Positions 6,388 through 14,184 of a stretch of DNA of 14,184 bases are shown in pieces (position 1 is the stretch's first letter; each line of letters opens with the position of its first letter). The position numbers and the translations under genes are program-made. The notes under the pieces are model-generated. The model had not been told where the DNA came from. It ran no database searches and saw only the letters and a program-made list of their open reading frames with translations. The stretch spans positions 1 to 14,184 of the forward strand of contig CAJKQZ010000052.1 in NCBI GenBank assembly GCA_905202115.1, read 5' to 3'. The DNA comes from an uncultured Prevotellaceae bacterium. Its GTDB lineage: Bacteria; Bacteroidota; Bacteroidia; Bacteroidales; Bacteroidaceae.

Positions 6388-7047
6388 TTATTCCTTATTC
6401 TCTCCGCCGCCGGACGTAACGGGAGAGACACCGAGCTTTCTTTCCACAAATTCGGCCACGAACCGCGTGGTTCCCTCTATTCCGAGAACGCTCGAGTTGA
6501 TACAAAGGTGATAAGTGTCGGCCGCGCCCCATGTGCCGTCACTATAAAAATTGTAATACTCCGCTCTCTGCTCGTCGCCCTGGTCGATAAGCTTTTCGGC
6601 GGCATGAACGGGAATGTTTCTCTTGCGGCACAGACGTTCTATGCGGTCGGCTTTATCGGCCGAGATGAATATGTTGGCGCAACGCTGCTTGTTTCGCAGC
6701 ACATAATCGGCACAGCGGCCTATGAAAATGCACGAACGCTCTTTTGCAATGTCCATTATGGCGTTGCTTTGGATTCTGAAAAGTGTTTCCTCGCTTATAG
6801 GGTTTCCGTAGAAGTCGCCGCTGCCCACGAGGGGGATGAAATTAGAGAAAAACGAGCGGAAACCTTTTTTCCTTTCGTCCGAGCTTTCGAAATTACCGGT
6901 ATCTATACCGCTGTCCTTAGCCGCTCTCACGAGAAGCTCGTTGTCGTAGCACGCAATACCGAATATCTCGGCCAGGCGCAGCCCTATTTCCTTTCCTCCG
7001 CTGCCCAGCTGGCGGCCTACGTTGATTACGAAAGTTTTTTCTTCCAT
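6388..7047 (-). CDS. Cytidylate-kinase-like P-loop kinase
   Basis: This 219-residue protein resembles the cytidylate kinase-like family (Cytidylate_kin2). It opens with INVGRQLGSGGKEIG (residues 8-22), a P-loop variant with the GSGGKEIG pattern of that family. FIGRCADYVL (109-117) fits the conserved NMP-kinase-fold core, and an Arg/Lys-rich lid follows (about 140-146, CRKRN). It is cytoplasmic. Canonical Cmk proteins phosphorylate CMP or dCMP, but this subfamily is not proven to do so and is often found beside transporters. It lies 37 nt after the MATE gene and 40 nt before the phosphoesterase, so the three are probably cotranscribed. The fold is confident; the nucleotide substrate is uncertain. 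Confidence 0.88.
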   Translation of the reverse strand: MEEKTFVINVGRQLGSGGKEIGLRLAEIFGIACYDNELLVRAAKDSGIDTGNFESSDERKKGFRSFFSNFIPLVGSGDFYGNPISEETLFRIQSNAIMDIAKERSCIFIGRCADYVLRNKQRCANIFISADKADRIERLCRKRNIPVHAAEKLIDQGDEQRAEYYNFYSDGTWGAADTYHLCINSSVLGIEGTTRFVAEFVERKLGVSPVTSGGGENKE

Positions 7048-7084
7048 TTGTCTTTATTGCATTTAGTTCTTTTATTCCGACATA

Positions 7085-8455
7085 TCATACAGCGACAGGA
7101 CTGTCTTTCCTGTATTCCTTGAACTTCCGTATCTGCTGCACAAGCATTACTATAGCCACAACCGACGATACCAAATCGGACAAAGGCATAGAGAGCCATA
7201 CGCCGTCGAGTCCGAGAAAATGCGGCAGCACAAGCAATGCGGGGATAAGGAAAAGCAGCTGCCGCGTAAGCGAAAGGAATATGCTCTTCGAAGCCTTGCC
7301 TATGCTCTGAAAGAAGCCGGCGGCAATCATCTGCACGCCTATCAGCGGGCACATCAGCATGATAAGCCGGAAAGCGCGCGCCGACTCTCTCAGCAGTTCC
7401 TCGTCTTTAGTGAATGCCCTGACGCATGTCTCTGCCCCGAACATTGCCAGAAGGAAAGCCACCACCACTACAATCGTGGCTGAAGTCGCCGCATATCTGA
7501 AGACCTCGATAAGACGGCCGAAGTTTCGGGCTCCGTAATTGTATCCCGCAATAGGCTGCATTCCCTGGTTTATACCGATAACCACCATAACGAAGAAAAA
7601 TATAATACGGTTGGCTATGCCGAAGGCTCCAACGGCCATATCGCCGCCATAAGCCACGAGACTGCGATTTGTGATTATCACCACGAGGCAGGCACAAAGG
7701 TTTATCAGAAACGGCGACATTCCTATCGAAAGGCTTCCCGTTACAATGCGCCTGCGCAGCCTGTATGTGCCGCGGCGCAGGTGGATAAACTCGTTGGGAT
7801 TGGACAAAAGGTGAAACTGCCATATAAGAACAGAGACCTGCGCCACAACCGTAGCCAAAGCCGCCCCCTGAATGCCCCAGTCGAAGAAAAAGATGAACAC
7901 CGGCGCGAGAGCGGCATTTATAAGCACGGTCATAATGGTGGCCTGCATGGCCTTCTGCGGTTTCCCCGCCGAACGGAGTATGGCGTTCAGTCCGAGATAA
8001 AGATGCGTAAACACGTTTCCCGACAGAATTATAATAAGAAAATCGCGCGCATAGGGCAACGTATTTTCACTGGCCCCGAAAAACCTCAGAATCGGATTGA
8101 TAAAAACTATCATGAACAGCCCGAGGCCCGCGCCCACGATAATGTTCATGGTCACGACGTTTCCCAGAATGTTGCGCGCAAAATCGTAATTCTTTTCACC
8201 GAGCTTTACCGAGAGCAGCGTACTTCCTCCCACACCTACCATAGCGCCGAAAGCAGCAGATATATTCATTACGGGGAGCGTGAGGGCCAAGCCCATAATG
8301 GCCTGCGGACCAACGCCCTGCCCGATGAAAATGCCGTCGATGATGTTGTATAAAGACGAGGCAACCATTGCAACTATGGCGGGAACGGCGTACTGCATCA
8401 GCAGCTTCAGCACCGGTTTTTCACCCAGCTCGGAAAGTCTTCGATCGTCTATCAT
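7085..8455 (-). CDS. MATE-family multidrug/sodium antiporter, MepA-like
   Basis: This 456-residue inner-membrane transporter has about 12 hydrophobic segments in two repeated halves. The N-terminal stretch LMQYAVPAIVAMVASSLYNIIDGIFIGQGVG (starting near residue 18) is the classic MATE start, with the Asp used in ion coupling. The second half repeats it (FLINLCACLVVIITNRSLVAYGG). It most resembles the MepA/DinF branch, which exports cationic drugs or metabolites using H+ or Na+. I chose ATG at 8455 (MIDDRRLSELGEKP). An upstream in-frame GTG at 8476 falls at the predicted -7 box and start site, so it cannot be translated from that promoter. It is first in the operon with the kinase and phosphoesterase. 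The substrate is unknown. Confidence 0.93.
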   Translation of the reverse strand: MIDDRRLSELGEKPVLKLLMQYAVPAIVAMVASSLYNIIDGIFIGQGVGPQAIMGLALTLPVMNISAAFGAMVGVGGSTLLSVKLGEKNYDFARNILGNVVTMNIIVGAGLGLFMIVFINPILRFFGASENTLPYARDFLIIILSGNVFTHLYLGLNAILRSAGKPQKAMQATIMTVLINAALAPVFIFFFDWGIQGAALATVVAQVSVLIWQFHLLSNPNEFIHLRRGTYRLRRRIVTGSLSIGMSPFLINLCACLVVIITNRSLVAYGGDMAVGAFGIANRIIFFFVMVVIGINQGMQPIAGYNYGARNFGRLIEVFRYAATSATIVVVVAFLLAMFGAETCVRAFTKDEELLRESARAFRLIMLMCPLIGVQMIAAGFFQSIGKASKSIFLSLTRQLLFLIPALLVLPHFLGLDGVWLSMPLSDLVSSVVAIVMLVQQIRKFKEYRKDSPVAV

Positions 8456-8477
8456 AATAAAAACTGTTTTTCGCACG

Positions 8478-8485
8478 CAAAATTA
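8478..8485 (-). promoter_or_regulatory. -7 promoter box for the MATE operon
   Basis: The minus strand reads TAATTTTG, followed by C, 22 nt before the ATG at 8455. A CTTG about 17-18 nt further upstream could serve as a -33 element. The predicted leader is only about 16 nt. The position also decides the MATE start codon. Confidence 0.65.
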
Positions 8486-8756
8486 CTCAAAGCTATGTGC
8501 AAGGCAAAACCGCCTGCATATTTTTCGTTCGCCACAGCGCAACAACCATATCCATATCGCAACCGCACCTTGCAACATCACGCTCTACGGCACTGACTTA
8601 CTTTTTACTTACGTAACGGTTGCGGCAAATGCAGACGGCATAATGCATTCGAAGCTGTCATCCGGATTCTCCGCCACGTACAACACCGGAAAACAAGTAT
8701 AACCGGTATGGAATCATGAAAAATTGTCCGACATAAACTCGTAGGCCTCTTTTCAA

Positions 8757-8840
8757 AGGGTTTTACAGACAAAAACGGTCAGCGGCCAAACACTTGAAAA
8801 TCAGCAGGTGTATATATAGTGAAAAATATGTCTGAGATAT
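8757..8840 (-). repeat. Composite dispersed repeat, copy B (50-mer flank plus palindrome unit)
   Basis: Bases 8757-8806 match the reverse complement of 1-50 with two differences. Bases 8766-8840 match 14110-14184 at 67 of 75 positions. The conserved core includes CAGACAAAAACGGTCA and CACTTGAAAATCAGCA. It runs directly into the first 13-mer unit (8827-8839). Similarity to the left-edge copy extends with gaps to AACCGGTATGG at 8701-8711 (reverse complement at 77-87). Confidence 0.85.
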
Positions 8841-8881
8841 TTTAAATTATCTCAGACATATTTTCGATTATCTCCCTTGTA
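8827..8881. repeat. Array 3 of the 21-bp-phased 13-mer palindrome
   Basis: Exact units lie at 8827-8839 (TATGTCTGAGATA) and 8848-8860 (TATCTCAGACATA), 21 bp apart with spacer TTTTAAAT as in array 1. A decayed third unit at the next 21-bp step (8869-8881, TATCTCCCTTGTA) keeps the first six bases. On the minus strand the stem ends in a five-T run, so it could back up termination of the HEAT/DUF1080 transcript. Confidence 0.85.
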
Positions 8882-9161
8882 TTTTCAATTTCCTGCGGGA
8901 AGTTTTTTACCATGCAAAAAAAAATATTTTTTTCGCAGGAAGTGTTTTTTTCAAAAACTCTCTCTCGCCCGTTTTTCGTCCGGAACGAAAATACGGCCTT
9001 GCTATACAAAGAATTCCGAAGGCTTACCGCCGCCATACAGCACCGGCATATCCGAGAGAACAATTGGAAACTAATGAATGCACTGCCAATTGTACATTCG
9101 GCTCGGGCTGCAAAAATAAATTTACACCGAACATATTTTCCACATACGGGAGGCATAAAAA

Positions 9162-9197
9162 ATCCGTGCCGGAAACATTGTTGCATCCGGCACGGAA
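9162..9197 (-). terminator. Rho-independent terminator of the HEAT/DUF1080 operon
   Basis: Bases 9163-9172 (TCCGTGCCGG) and 9187-9196 (CCGGCACGGA) form a perfect 10-bp GC-rich stem with a 14-nt loop. On the minus strand the stem is followed by TTTTTTATG. It sits about 30 nt past the stop codon at 9226, a standard intrinsic terminator. Confidence 0.9.
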
Positions 9198-9225
9198 ATT
9201 CTGTATCTTTATACGGCCCGTTATT

Positions 9226-12200
9226 TCAGCGCCGTTTCTTATTGTTTTTGCTCAAGTCGAGAATGCGCACGTTGCGGAACTTGATGCCGGGACCGTGACC
9301 GCAGAAACTTATATAACCTTCCTTGTTGAAAAGTCCCGGATGATTCTTGTGGTCAACCGTATAAGGATTATTGCCCGAACCGTCGGGAGCCACATTATGT
9401 CCCTGGCATGCCTCGCGGATGTTGCCGTCGAGAATCACTTCGCCGTTAACGGTAACCGTTATGCGGTCGCCAACAGCACGAATCTCCTCAACATTCCACG
9501 TTCCGGGCTTGCCGAAAGTAACATGCTTGGGAACAATGATTCCATAAACCGCTCCATGCTGCTGATACTCGTGAAGCCCTTCATAAATCGGGTCGTCGTG
9601 ATCGAGCACCTGAATTTCCATGCCGTCGTATGCAGCGTCGCTTCCGATATTAGTGCGGATGCCGATACCGTTGTTAACCCCAGGCTGTACGAAACAGAAC
9701 TCGAAGCGGTAAACGAAGTCGGAATATTTCTTCTTTGTATACAGGTTGCCGCTGCCGCCATAGTTGGCCGAAACAAATATGTTGCCCTCCTGCGGAACAT
9801 AATTCGAGGTATTTCCCTGCCACTTCTCGAGCGAGCGTCCGTCGAACAGCACTTCGAATCCGGCCTTCTTCTCCTCGTCGGAAAGTTCATAAACCGGCGT
9901 AGAAGGCAATTCGGTAATATTAAAGTCTCTTACCGAAAGATTTCCGTCCTTCGACAGGAGCTGAATCTTACCTGTGGCAGGCACGCTCTGAGCACCGGAA
10001 ACCTCGGGCAGCAATGCATTTACCGCAATGTTCTCACCGTTGAGAACTGCGAATATACGATCGTCTACAACTTTCACTTCAAGTGTGTTCCATTCGCCTT
10101 CTGCATTGCAGGCTTTCTCCTCTTTGGAGCCCACTGCACAAACACCTTTCTTATAAAGTGCAAACATAGGAGTGCCACGAAGCACTAACGAAGCGGCATC
10201 ATCGGTTTTCCAATCGAAAGTCATGGAGAAATTCTCATATTGCTTGTCGCCCTTCACCTCTGCGTCGGCACCCGTTGCAACTTTCGAGGAAAGCGACGGA
10301 CCGTTCTCGGCAGTCTTGGCGAGCATACCGTTCACGTCGTCCATTGCATAGCCTGCGTCGGCGTCGCCGTTAGCCTTGTCTTTTGCAAACACGTCTTTGG
10401 CTTTCTGCAATGCGGCGCGCACGTCTTTTCCGCCGTTAAGGGCGCCGTTCTGCGAGATAATGGCTCTCACAGCCTCGGCAGCCGCCCTCGCGCAAGCGGG
10501 AACATCGAGATAATTAGGCACAACGGTCAGCGCCTGAACGGTTCTTGTATTTCCGAGGTCGGAAAGTATACGGTTTGTCAGCTTGTCCGACGGTTTCAAA
10601 TCCAAAGCATCGCGCAGCAACTGATACTTGCGCACCGCATTCACGTTGTTCTTTTCCGTGAGAGTGAGGTAACGGCCGAGAATATTGTCCTTCTCGTCGC
10701 CCTGCGCCTTACGCGCCATTTTTATGAGTATGGGAAGCACCGCGGGATTGTTGACTTTCAGCATTGCGTCCGAAGCGGCCTTCGAAGTGTTGCCCTGGGC
10801 CATGCCTTTCTCTATTTCGGCAATGGCTCCGTCGGTTGCCGCCTGAGCAAGAAGAGGATAATAATATTCGGGATGAGAGGATTTCTTCATGCTGGCCGAT
10901 ACAAGTTCGAATTGCTTGTCGCCGCTCTGCGCTGCAATAGCTGCCGCGGCAGCTTTCTGCAACTTGGCCGTGGATTCGCCCTGCGACTTGTCGAGCATAA
11001 GGCACACGTCATTGTAAACGGCAGGCGAAGCAACGCCTCCGAGTGCGCTGAACGCCGCGTTGCTCACTGTGGCGTCGGCCGACTGCGTGAGCGAAGCAAC
11101 CTTCTGGTATGCGTCGTGAATGTGGCGCGTTCCGGCTATCTCAAGAGCAGGAATAATGGTTTTTGCATCGCTTGCGGCATTGAGTGTCTTTATTATCTCA
11201 CCGTTTATATTGCCGTTGAACGAAAGCAAAGCGGCTTTAGCTTCGTTTGCATTGGTGCCGCTGATTTCTTTCACCAAAGCCGCAAGCATTTTCTCGCCTC
11301 CAATCTTGGAAGCAGCGGCGATAGCCTCGCGGGCAAGCGTCGTGTCGCCCGAAGCAAACGACTCGGCAACGATGTTCTCGCCTGCTTTCGCATGGTTGTT
11401 GCCAATCCAACGGATTACATCTATCTTTGCCGGCGCGGAAAGCTTACCGAAACCGGCTGCAACCGACGCGAAAATTCCTTCGCCGCAGTATTCGGGCGCT
11501 AAAGCAAGCGCGGTGTTTCGATATTGAATATCTTTATCTTTCAGCGCAGAGATAACGTCTTTTGTTCCGTCGCTGCCTGCGGCTTTCAGCCACAAGCCAA
11601 GTCCGGCACAGCGAACAGCCGGATTTGCGGACGACATAAGCGGTTTTGCGTATTTCTGAATGTTTTTGTTGTCTCTTTCAAGACTTCCGAGCAACTTGGC
11701 GTAAGAGTTGGTAGCCCCCGTAGGATCGGGAAGATAATTTACTTTCTTTGCGGCCGCGGCGAGCGTCTTTACTGAGTTCCATGTGCCCACAGTTGCAAGA
11801 GCGTTGTAAACCTCGTTAAGCGTATTTACATCGTTGGTGTTAGTCCAGGAAAGAAGCACTTCCTCCAATCCCTGCAGTTTTCGCATTGTAACGATTTTAG
11901 CAAGCTCTATGTGCGGCAGGTTCGCATTCTTCACAAGGTATATCAGTTCGGTATCGTTTCCGGCTATCGACGTAATGGCAGCAAAAGCGTACTTGCTCAG
12001 TTTCTCGTCCTGCAAATATTTCGAGAACACCGCCATGTCGTCTTTTGTAGCGCACTTGGCGAGCTGTTGTATAAGAAAAGCCTTGTTGTCCACGTCGCCG
12101 GATTTCTCTATAGCCTCGGCAAGGCCTTTGCGAACCGACGCGCGGTATTTTTCTCCGTCGGCGGTCGTCACATAGTCGGTTATTCCGCCTATCGCATACT

Positions 12201-12447
12201 CGAACACGGCGTTTTTACCATTTGCGGGCGGAACCAGCCGCGAGGCAATCTGAATTATTCCCTTATCGCCCGTAGAGGCAAGCTCGCCTATAACGGCTGC
12301 AAAAGCGGCCGACGATTTCGTAGGAAGCTGCGCAAGCCCGTCAACAACTATTGTCTCGACTGTACGGTTACGGCTGTCGGTCTGCGCTGATGTTTTTGCA
12401 CCGCAAAGCAACAATGCGGCAAGAATCGGTAATATATATTTTTTCAT
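9226..12447 (-). CDS. Exported HEAT-repeat protein with C-terminal DUF1080 (3-keto-glycoside-cleaving) domain
   Basis: This 1073-residue protein has a Sec signal peptide (about residues 1-21, ending KTSAQ). Residues about 40-700 are Ala-rich helical repeats of HEAT/Armadillo type. Residues about 737-850 form a degenerate concanavalin-like beta-sandwich (FDWKTDDAASLVLRG...GEWNTLEVKV). Residues 863-1073 are a full DUF1080/3-keto-disaccharide hydrolase domain starting GFEVLFDGRSLEKWQG, with NNGIGIRT, YDGMEIQVLDHDD and a C-terminal GPGIKFRNVRI strand. Bacteroides DUF1080 proteins have been shown to cleave 3-keto-glycosides, but the large HEAT arm is atypical for those and may be a binding platform. 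It lies 68 nt downstream of a Tat-exported oxidoreductase, consistent with oxidation followed by cleavage. The substrate is unknown. Confidence 0.9.
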   Translation of the reverse strand: MKKYILPILAALLLCGAKTSAQTDSRNRTVETIVVDGLAQLPTKSSAAFAAVIGELASTGDKGIIQIASRLVPPANGKNAVFEYAIGGITDYVTTADGEKYRASVRKGLAEAIEKSGDVDNKAFLIQQLAKCATKDDMAVFSKYLQDEKLSKYAFAAITSIAGNDTELIYLVKNANLPHIELAKIVTMRKLQGLEEVLLSWTNTNDVNTLNEVYNALATVGTWNSVKTLAAAAKKVNYLPDPTGATNSYAKLLGSLERDNKNIQKYAKPLMSSANPAVRCAGLGLWLKAAGSDGTKDVISALKDKDIQYRNTALALAPEYCGEGIFASVAAGFGKLSAPAKIDVIRWIGNNHAKAGENIVAESFASGDTTLAREAIAAASKIGGEKMLAALVKEISGTNANEAKAALLSFNGNINGEIIKTLNAASDAKTIIPALEIAGTRHIHDAYQKVASLTQSADATVSNAAFSALGGVASPAVYNDVCLMLDKSQGESTAKLQKAAAAAIAAQSGDKQFELVSASMKKSSHPEYYYPLLAQAATDGAIAEIEKGMAQGNTSKAASDAMLKVNNPAVLPILIKMARKAQGDEKDNILGRYLTLTEKNNVNAVRKYQLLRDALDLKPSDKLTNRILSDLGNTRTVQALTVVPNYLDVPACARAAAEAVRAIISQNGALNGGKDVRAALQKAKDVFAKDKANGDADAGYAMDDVNGMLAKTAENGPSLSSKVATGADAEVKGDKQYENFSMTFDWKTDDAASLVLRGTPMFALYKKGVCAVGSKEEKACNAEGEWNTLEVKVVDDRIFAVLNGENIAVNALLPEVSGAQSVPATGKIQLLSKDGNLSVRDFNITELPSTPVYELSDEEKKAGFEVLFDGRSLEKWQGNTSNYVPQEGNIFVSANYGGSGNLYTKKKYSDFVYRFEFCFVQPGVNNGIGIRTNIGSDAAYDGMEIQVLDHDDPIYEGLHEYQQHGAVYGIIVPKHVTFGKPGTWNVEEIRAVGDRITVTVNGEVILDGNIREACQGHNVAPDGSGNNPYTVDHKNHPGLFNKEGYISFCGHGPGIKFRNVRILDLSKNNKKRR

Positions 12448-12515
12448 GTCATTTGCTTTTATGAAAATTCATTGAATCATTCTTATGAAATCCTTCTGAT
12501 TTTATCCGTTCCGCC

Positions 12516-13802
12516 TCAAAGCGACCAGTCGCCGCGCATTGGCTGGTTCACGAGTGCGTTTGCCGCGTCGTCGCCTACGAACATTTGTGTTACGGGATCG
12601 AATTTCAGTTCCTTTCGGTTGAGACGCAGAGCCACGGCCGCCATATTTACGAGCGTGCAGCTGCGATGTCCGTTCACTTCGTTGAGCGCGAATTTCTGAC
12701 GTGTGTGAATGCAGTCGATGAAATCGGTGCGCTGGGGCTCGGGATCGGGAAATTCTGCAAGTTTGTTCATTATATCGGGTATGGTGCACTCGAAACCTTT
12801 ATAGACTTTGCCTTTCGGGCCCTCGATATAAGCAGTCTTGCCGCTGCTTTCGTATCCTTCGCCTTCGAGTACTATCTGACAGCCGTCGTCATAAGTATAA
12901 GTTATCTTCTTCCATATTCCCACGGCATCGGGGTGCTGCTGCGGAGCCTCGACCTCCACTTTCACGGGCGAAGTTCCGTCCTTGCCCAAAAGATACTGTA
13001 TCGGGTCGAGATAGTGCTGCCCCATATCGGTAAGGCCTCCGCCGTCGTAATCCCAGTATCCGCGGAAAGTCTGATGAGTACGGTGAGCGTTATAAGGCTT
13101 GTAGGGAGCCGGACCGAGCCACATGTCGTAATCGAGCGTGGAAGGCACTGCCTGCGGCTCGAGGTTGGTTTTTCCCACCCAGAAGAACTTCCATGTAAAA
13201 CCGGTTGTGCCCGAAACCACGACTTTCAGCGGCCAGCCGAGCAATCCGCTGTCCACGAGTTTCTTCAGCGGGCTCACCGTTGTGCCCAAGCCGTAGAACG
13301 TATCGGTAAACCGGAACCACGTATTAAGGCGGAACACTCTGTTATAGCGTTTCACGGCTTCCATAACGGCCTTGCCCTCGCCGATAGTGCGGGTCATGGG
13401 TTTCTCGCACCAGATGTCCTTTCCCGCCTTTGCCGCGGCAATCGCCATAAGCGCGTGCCAGTGAGGAGGAGTTGCTATGTGCACCACATCTACGCCAGGG
13501 TCGTTTATAAGATCGCGGAAATCGTGATAAGCCTTGACGGTTTCGTTAAGTTTTTCCTTTGCCTGCTTCACGGCTCCGTCAAGGTGGTTCCGGTCAACAT
13601 CGCAGACAGCAACCAGGCGGCAGCGCTCGTCGCTGGTAAAATGACTTCCGGAGCGTCCCATTCCGCCAACGCCTATGATACCTTTTGTAAGCTGGTCGCT
13701 CGGAGCGATATACCCGTTTCCGCCAAGCACCTTGCGCGGCAAAATGGTAAACAAACCGATTCCACCCACAGTTTTCAGAAAAGTTCTTCTGCTTGTTTTC
13801 AT
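12516..13802 (-). CDS. Tat-exported Gfo/Idh/MocA oxidoreductase (probable glycoside 3-dehydrogenase)
   Basis: This 428-residue protein starts with a Tat signal (Arg5-Arg6 in SRRTFLK, then a hydrophobic stretch to about residue 27), so it is folded with cofactor and exported. The Rossmann motif GVGGMG is at 44-49, with Asp70 ending the second strand. TPPHWH (111-116) and EKP (133-135) are family signatures, and GGGLTDMGQHYLD (254-266) carries catalytic-type Asp259 and His263. It resembles the Bacteroides exported glycoside 3-dehydrogenase type that makes 3-keto-glycosides, but inositol or other sugar dehydrogenase activity is possible. It is the first gene of the operon, 68 nt upstream of the HEAT/DUF1080 gene, and has its own TAATTTTG promoter box. 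Confidence 0.92.
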   Translation of the reverse strand: MKTSRRTFLKTVGGIGLFTILPRKVLGGNGYIAPSDQLTKGIIGVGGMGRSGSHFTSDERCRLVAVCDVDRNHLDGAVKQAKEKLNETVKAYHDFRDLINDPGVDVVHIATPPHWHALMAIAAAKAGKDIWCEKPMTRTIGEGKAVMEAVKRYNRVFRLNTWFRFTDTFYGLGTTVSPLKKLVDSGLLGWPLKVVVSGTTGFTWKFFWVGKTNLEPQAVPSTLDYDMWLGPAPYKPYNAHRTHQTFRGYWDYDGGGLTDMGQHYLDPIQYLLGKDGTSPVKVEVEAPQQHPDAVGIWKKITYTYDDGCQIVLEGEGYESSGKTAYIEGPKGKVYKGFECTIPDIMNKLAEFPDPEPQRTDFIDCIHTRQKFALNEVNGHRSCTLVNMAAVALRLNRKELKFDPVTQMFVGDDAANALVNQPMRGDWSL

Positions 13803-13864
13803 GTTTATAATGTTTTTATTTAAAGTTACTGTTTGATATTTAATTCTTATTTATCACCTTTCCG

Positions 13865-13872
13865 CAAAATTA
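13865..13872 (-). promoter_or_regulatory. -7 promoter box for the oxidoreductase/DUF1080 operon
   Basis: The minus strand reads TAATTTTG, followed by C, 62 nt before the ATG, predicting a leader of about 55 nt that is very A/T-rich. No strong -33 element is visible. Confidence 0.6.
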
Positions 13873-14109
13873 AGAAAAATACATATACACAGCCTCCTTT
13901 TGCGGCATTTCTTTTTCACATATTTCGTTAAAGCAAAATCGGTAGCCCGAACCATAAATCCATTGCGTACGACAGTCGTCTGAACCGGGAAAAATACAGA
14001 TTAAAAGAAGAAGCCCATACCCTGCTCCCGAATTATAAAACAGTTCCGGCTTCGTAATCCGGCCTATGCCTACGAACACAACATTTCCACACCGCATGCA
14101 CGGCCGAAA

Positions 14110-14184
14110 CAGACAAAAACGGTCACCCACCAAGCACTTGAAAATCAGCATGTGTATATGTAGCAAAAAATATGTCTGAGATAT
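14110..14184 (-). repeat. Composite dispersed repeat, copy C, cut by the window edge
   Basis: It matches 8766-8840 at 67 of 75 positions, including CAGACAAAAACGGTCA, CACTTGAAAATCAGCA, a TGTATAT tract and the complete 13-mer TATGTCTGAGATA (14171-14183). Most changes cluster in one short patch (AGCGG to ACCCA). Further 13-mer units may lie beyond the window. Confidence 0.85.

Larger units (their letters stand above)
8477..9225. other. 749-bp intergenic region, no convincing gene
   Basis: The region separates the MATE operon promoter from the end of the HEAT/DUF1080 gene. It holds the MATE promoter (8478-8485), a composite repeat (about 8701-8881) and the DUF1080 terminator (9162-9197). The 8500-8700 stretch shows only a weak 8-bp inverted pair (CGCAACCG at 8558, CGGTTGCG at 8617). 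A minus-strand frame (8842-9186, 114 codons) runs through the terminator and the repeat and looks like chance. An A/T-rich tract around 8905-8955 is unexplained. Confidence 0.7.
13803..14184. other. 382-bp intergenic region at the window's right edge
   Basis: It contains the oxidoreductase leader and promoter (13865-13872) and, at the end, copy C of the composite repeat running off the window. The minus-strand frame of 98 codons across it (13870-14166) would start from TTG inside the repeat and overlaps the promoter, so I do not call it. Bases 13880-14100 show nothing else I recognise. Confidence 0.65.

Noticed and set aside
8890..8941. Inverted pair TTCCTGCG / CGCAGGAA as a terminator
   Set aside because: The arms are only 8 bp with a 36-nt A/T loop, and a much better terminator lies at 9162-9197.
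8842..9186. Minus-strand frame of 114 codons ending NTREIIENMSEII, suggesting heptad (7-codon) repeats in a coiled-coil protein
   Set aside because: The periodic end is simply the 21-bp DNA repeat read as codons. The frame runs through the DUF1080 terminator, has no promoter or family-like N-terminus, and other arrays contain stops in the same frame.
9064..10188. Plus-strand frame of 374 codons
   Set aside because: Most of it is antisense to the DUF1080 domain, whose conserved motifs fix the minus strand as coding.
10240..11502. Plus-strand frame of 420 codons
   Set aside because: It is antisense to the HEAT-repeat region, and its low-complexity Cys/Arg-rich translation has no family features.
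12585..13823. Plus-strand frame of 412 codons
   Set aside because: It is an exact antisense shadow of the Gfo/Idh/MocA oxidoreductase gene.
13870..14166. Minus-strand frame of 98 codons beginning in repeat copy C
   Set aside because: It needs a TTG start inside the repeat, ends at the oxidoreductase promoter, and shows no recognisable domain.

Overview
The window looks like chromosomal DNA of a Bacteroidales bacterium (phylum Bacteroidota). Four intergenic regions carry the Bacteroidota-type -7 promoter box (TAnnTTTG), mostly as TAATTTTG. Genes lack clear Shine-Dalgarno sequences. The gene families are also typical of the phylum: a Nif3-like protein beside a C4 zinc-ribbon coiled-coil protein, MenA, Tat-exported Gfo/Idh/MocA oxidoreductases, and DUF1080 proteins. 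The species cannot be named from this sequence.

Layout: (1) 1-2992, plus strand: a Nif3-family dinuclear metal protein, a C4 zinc-ribbon coiled-coil protein, a perfect 19-bp hairpin, and menA (menaquinone biosynthesis), which ends at a terminator built from a short palindromic repeat. (2) 3085-5271, minus strand: a two-gene operon for exported proteins, with a Cys-nucleophile alpha/beta hydrolase (dienelactone-hydrolase-like) first and a double-CMD/cupin protein second. (3) 5856-8455, minus strand: an apparent operon of a MATE transporter, a cytidylate-kinase-like P-loop kinase and a YfcE-type metallophosphoesterase. (4) 9226-13802, minus strand: a Tat-exported Gfo/Idh/MocA oxidoreductase followed by a 1073-residue exported HEAT-repeat/DUF1080 protein. 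The second gene has a clear Rho-independent terminator. This pair fits the glycoside 3-oxidation and 3-keto-sugar cleavage chemistry known from gut Bacteroides.

The coding content is mostly recognisable. The unexpected structure lies between the genes. A 13-bp near-palindrome (TATGTCTGAGATA or its reverse complement) occurs in arrays whose units start exactly 21 bp apart, at 2936-2990, 5630-5684 and 8827-8860 (with a degenerate third unit), and again at the right window edge. Two of these sites, and probably a third cut off at the left edge, are linked to a conserved stretch of about 50 bp (1-50, 8757-8806, 14110-14150). Together they form a composite dispersed element. The arrays tend to sit at operon ends with a T-run on one side, so they probably act as transcription terminators. 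The exact 21-bp phasing and the conserved flank suggest a dispersed repeat family with a further role.

Other regulatory candidates are a TTACGGATT direct repeat with 21-bp spacing just upstream of the hydrolase promoter, and two TGACA-N4-TGTCA palindromes flanking the second array. I saw no tRNA, rRNA, CRISPR array, insertion sequence or transposase.
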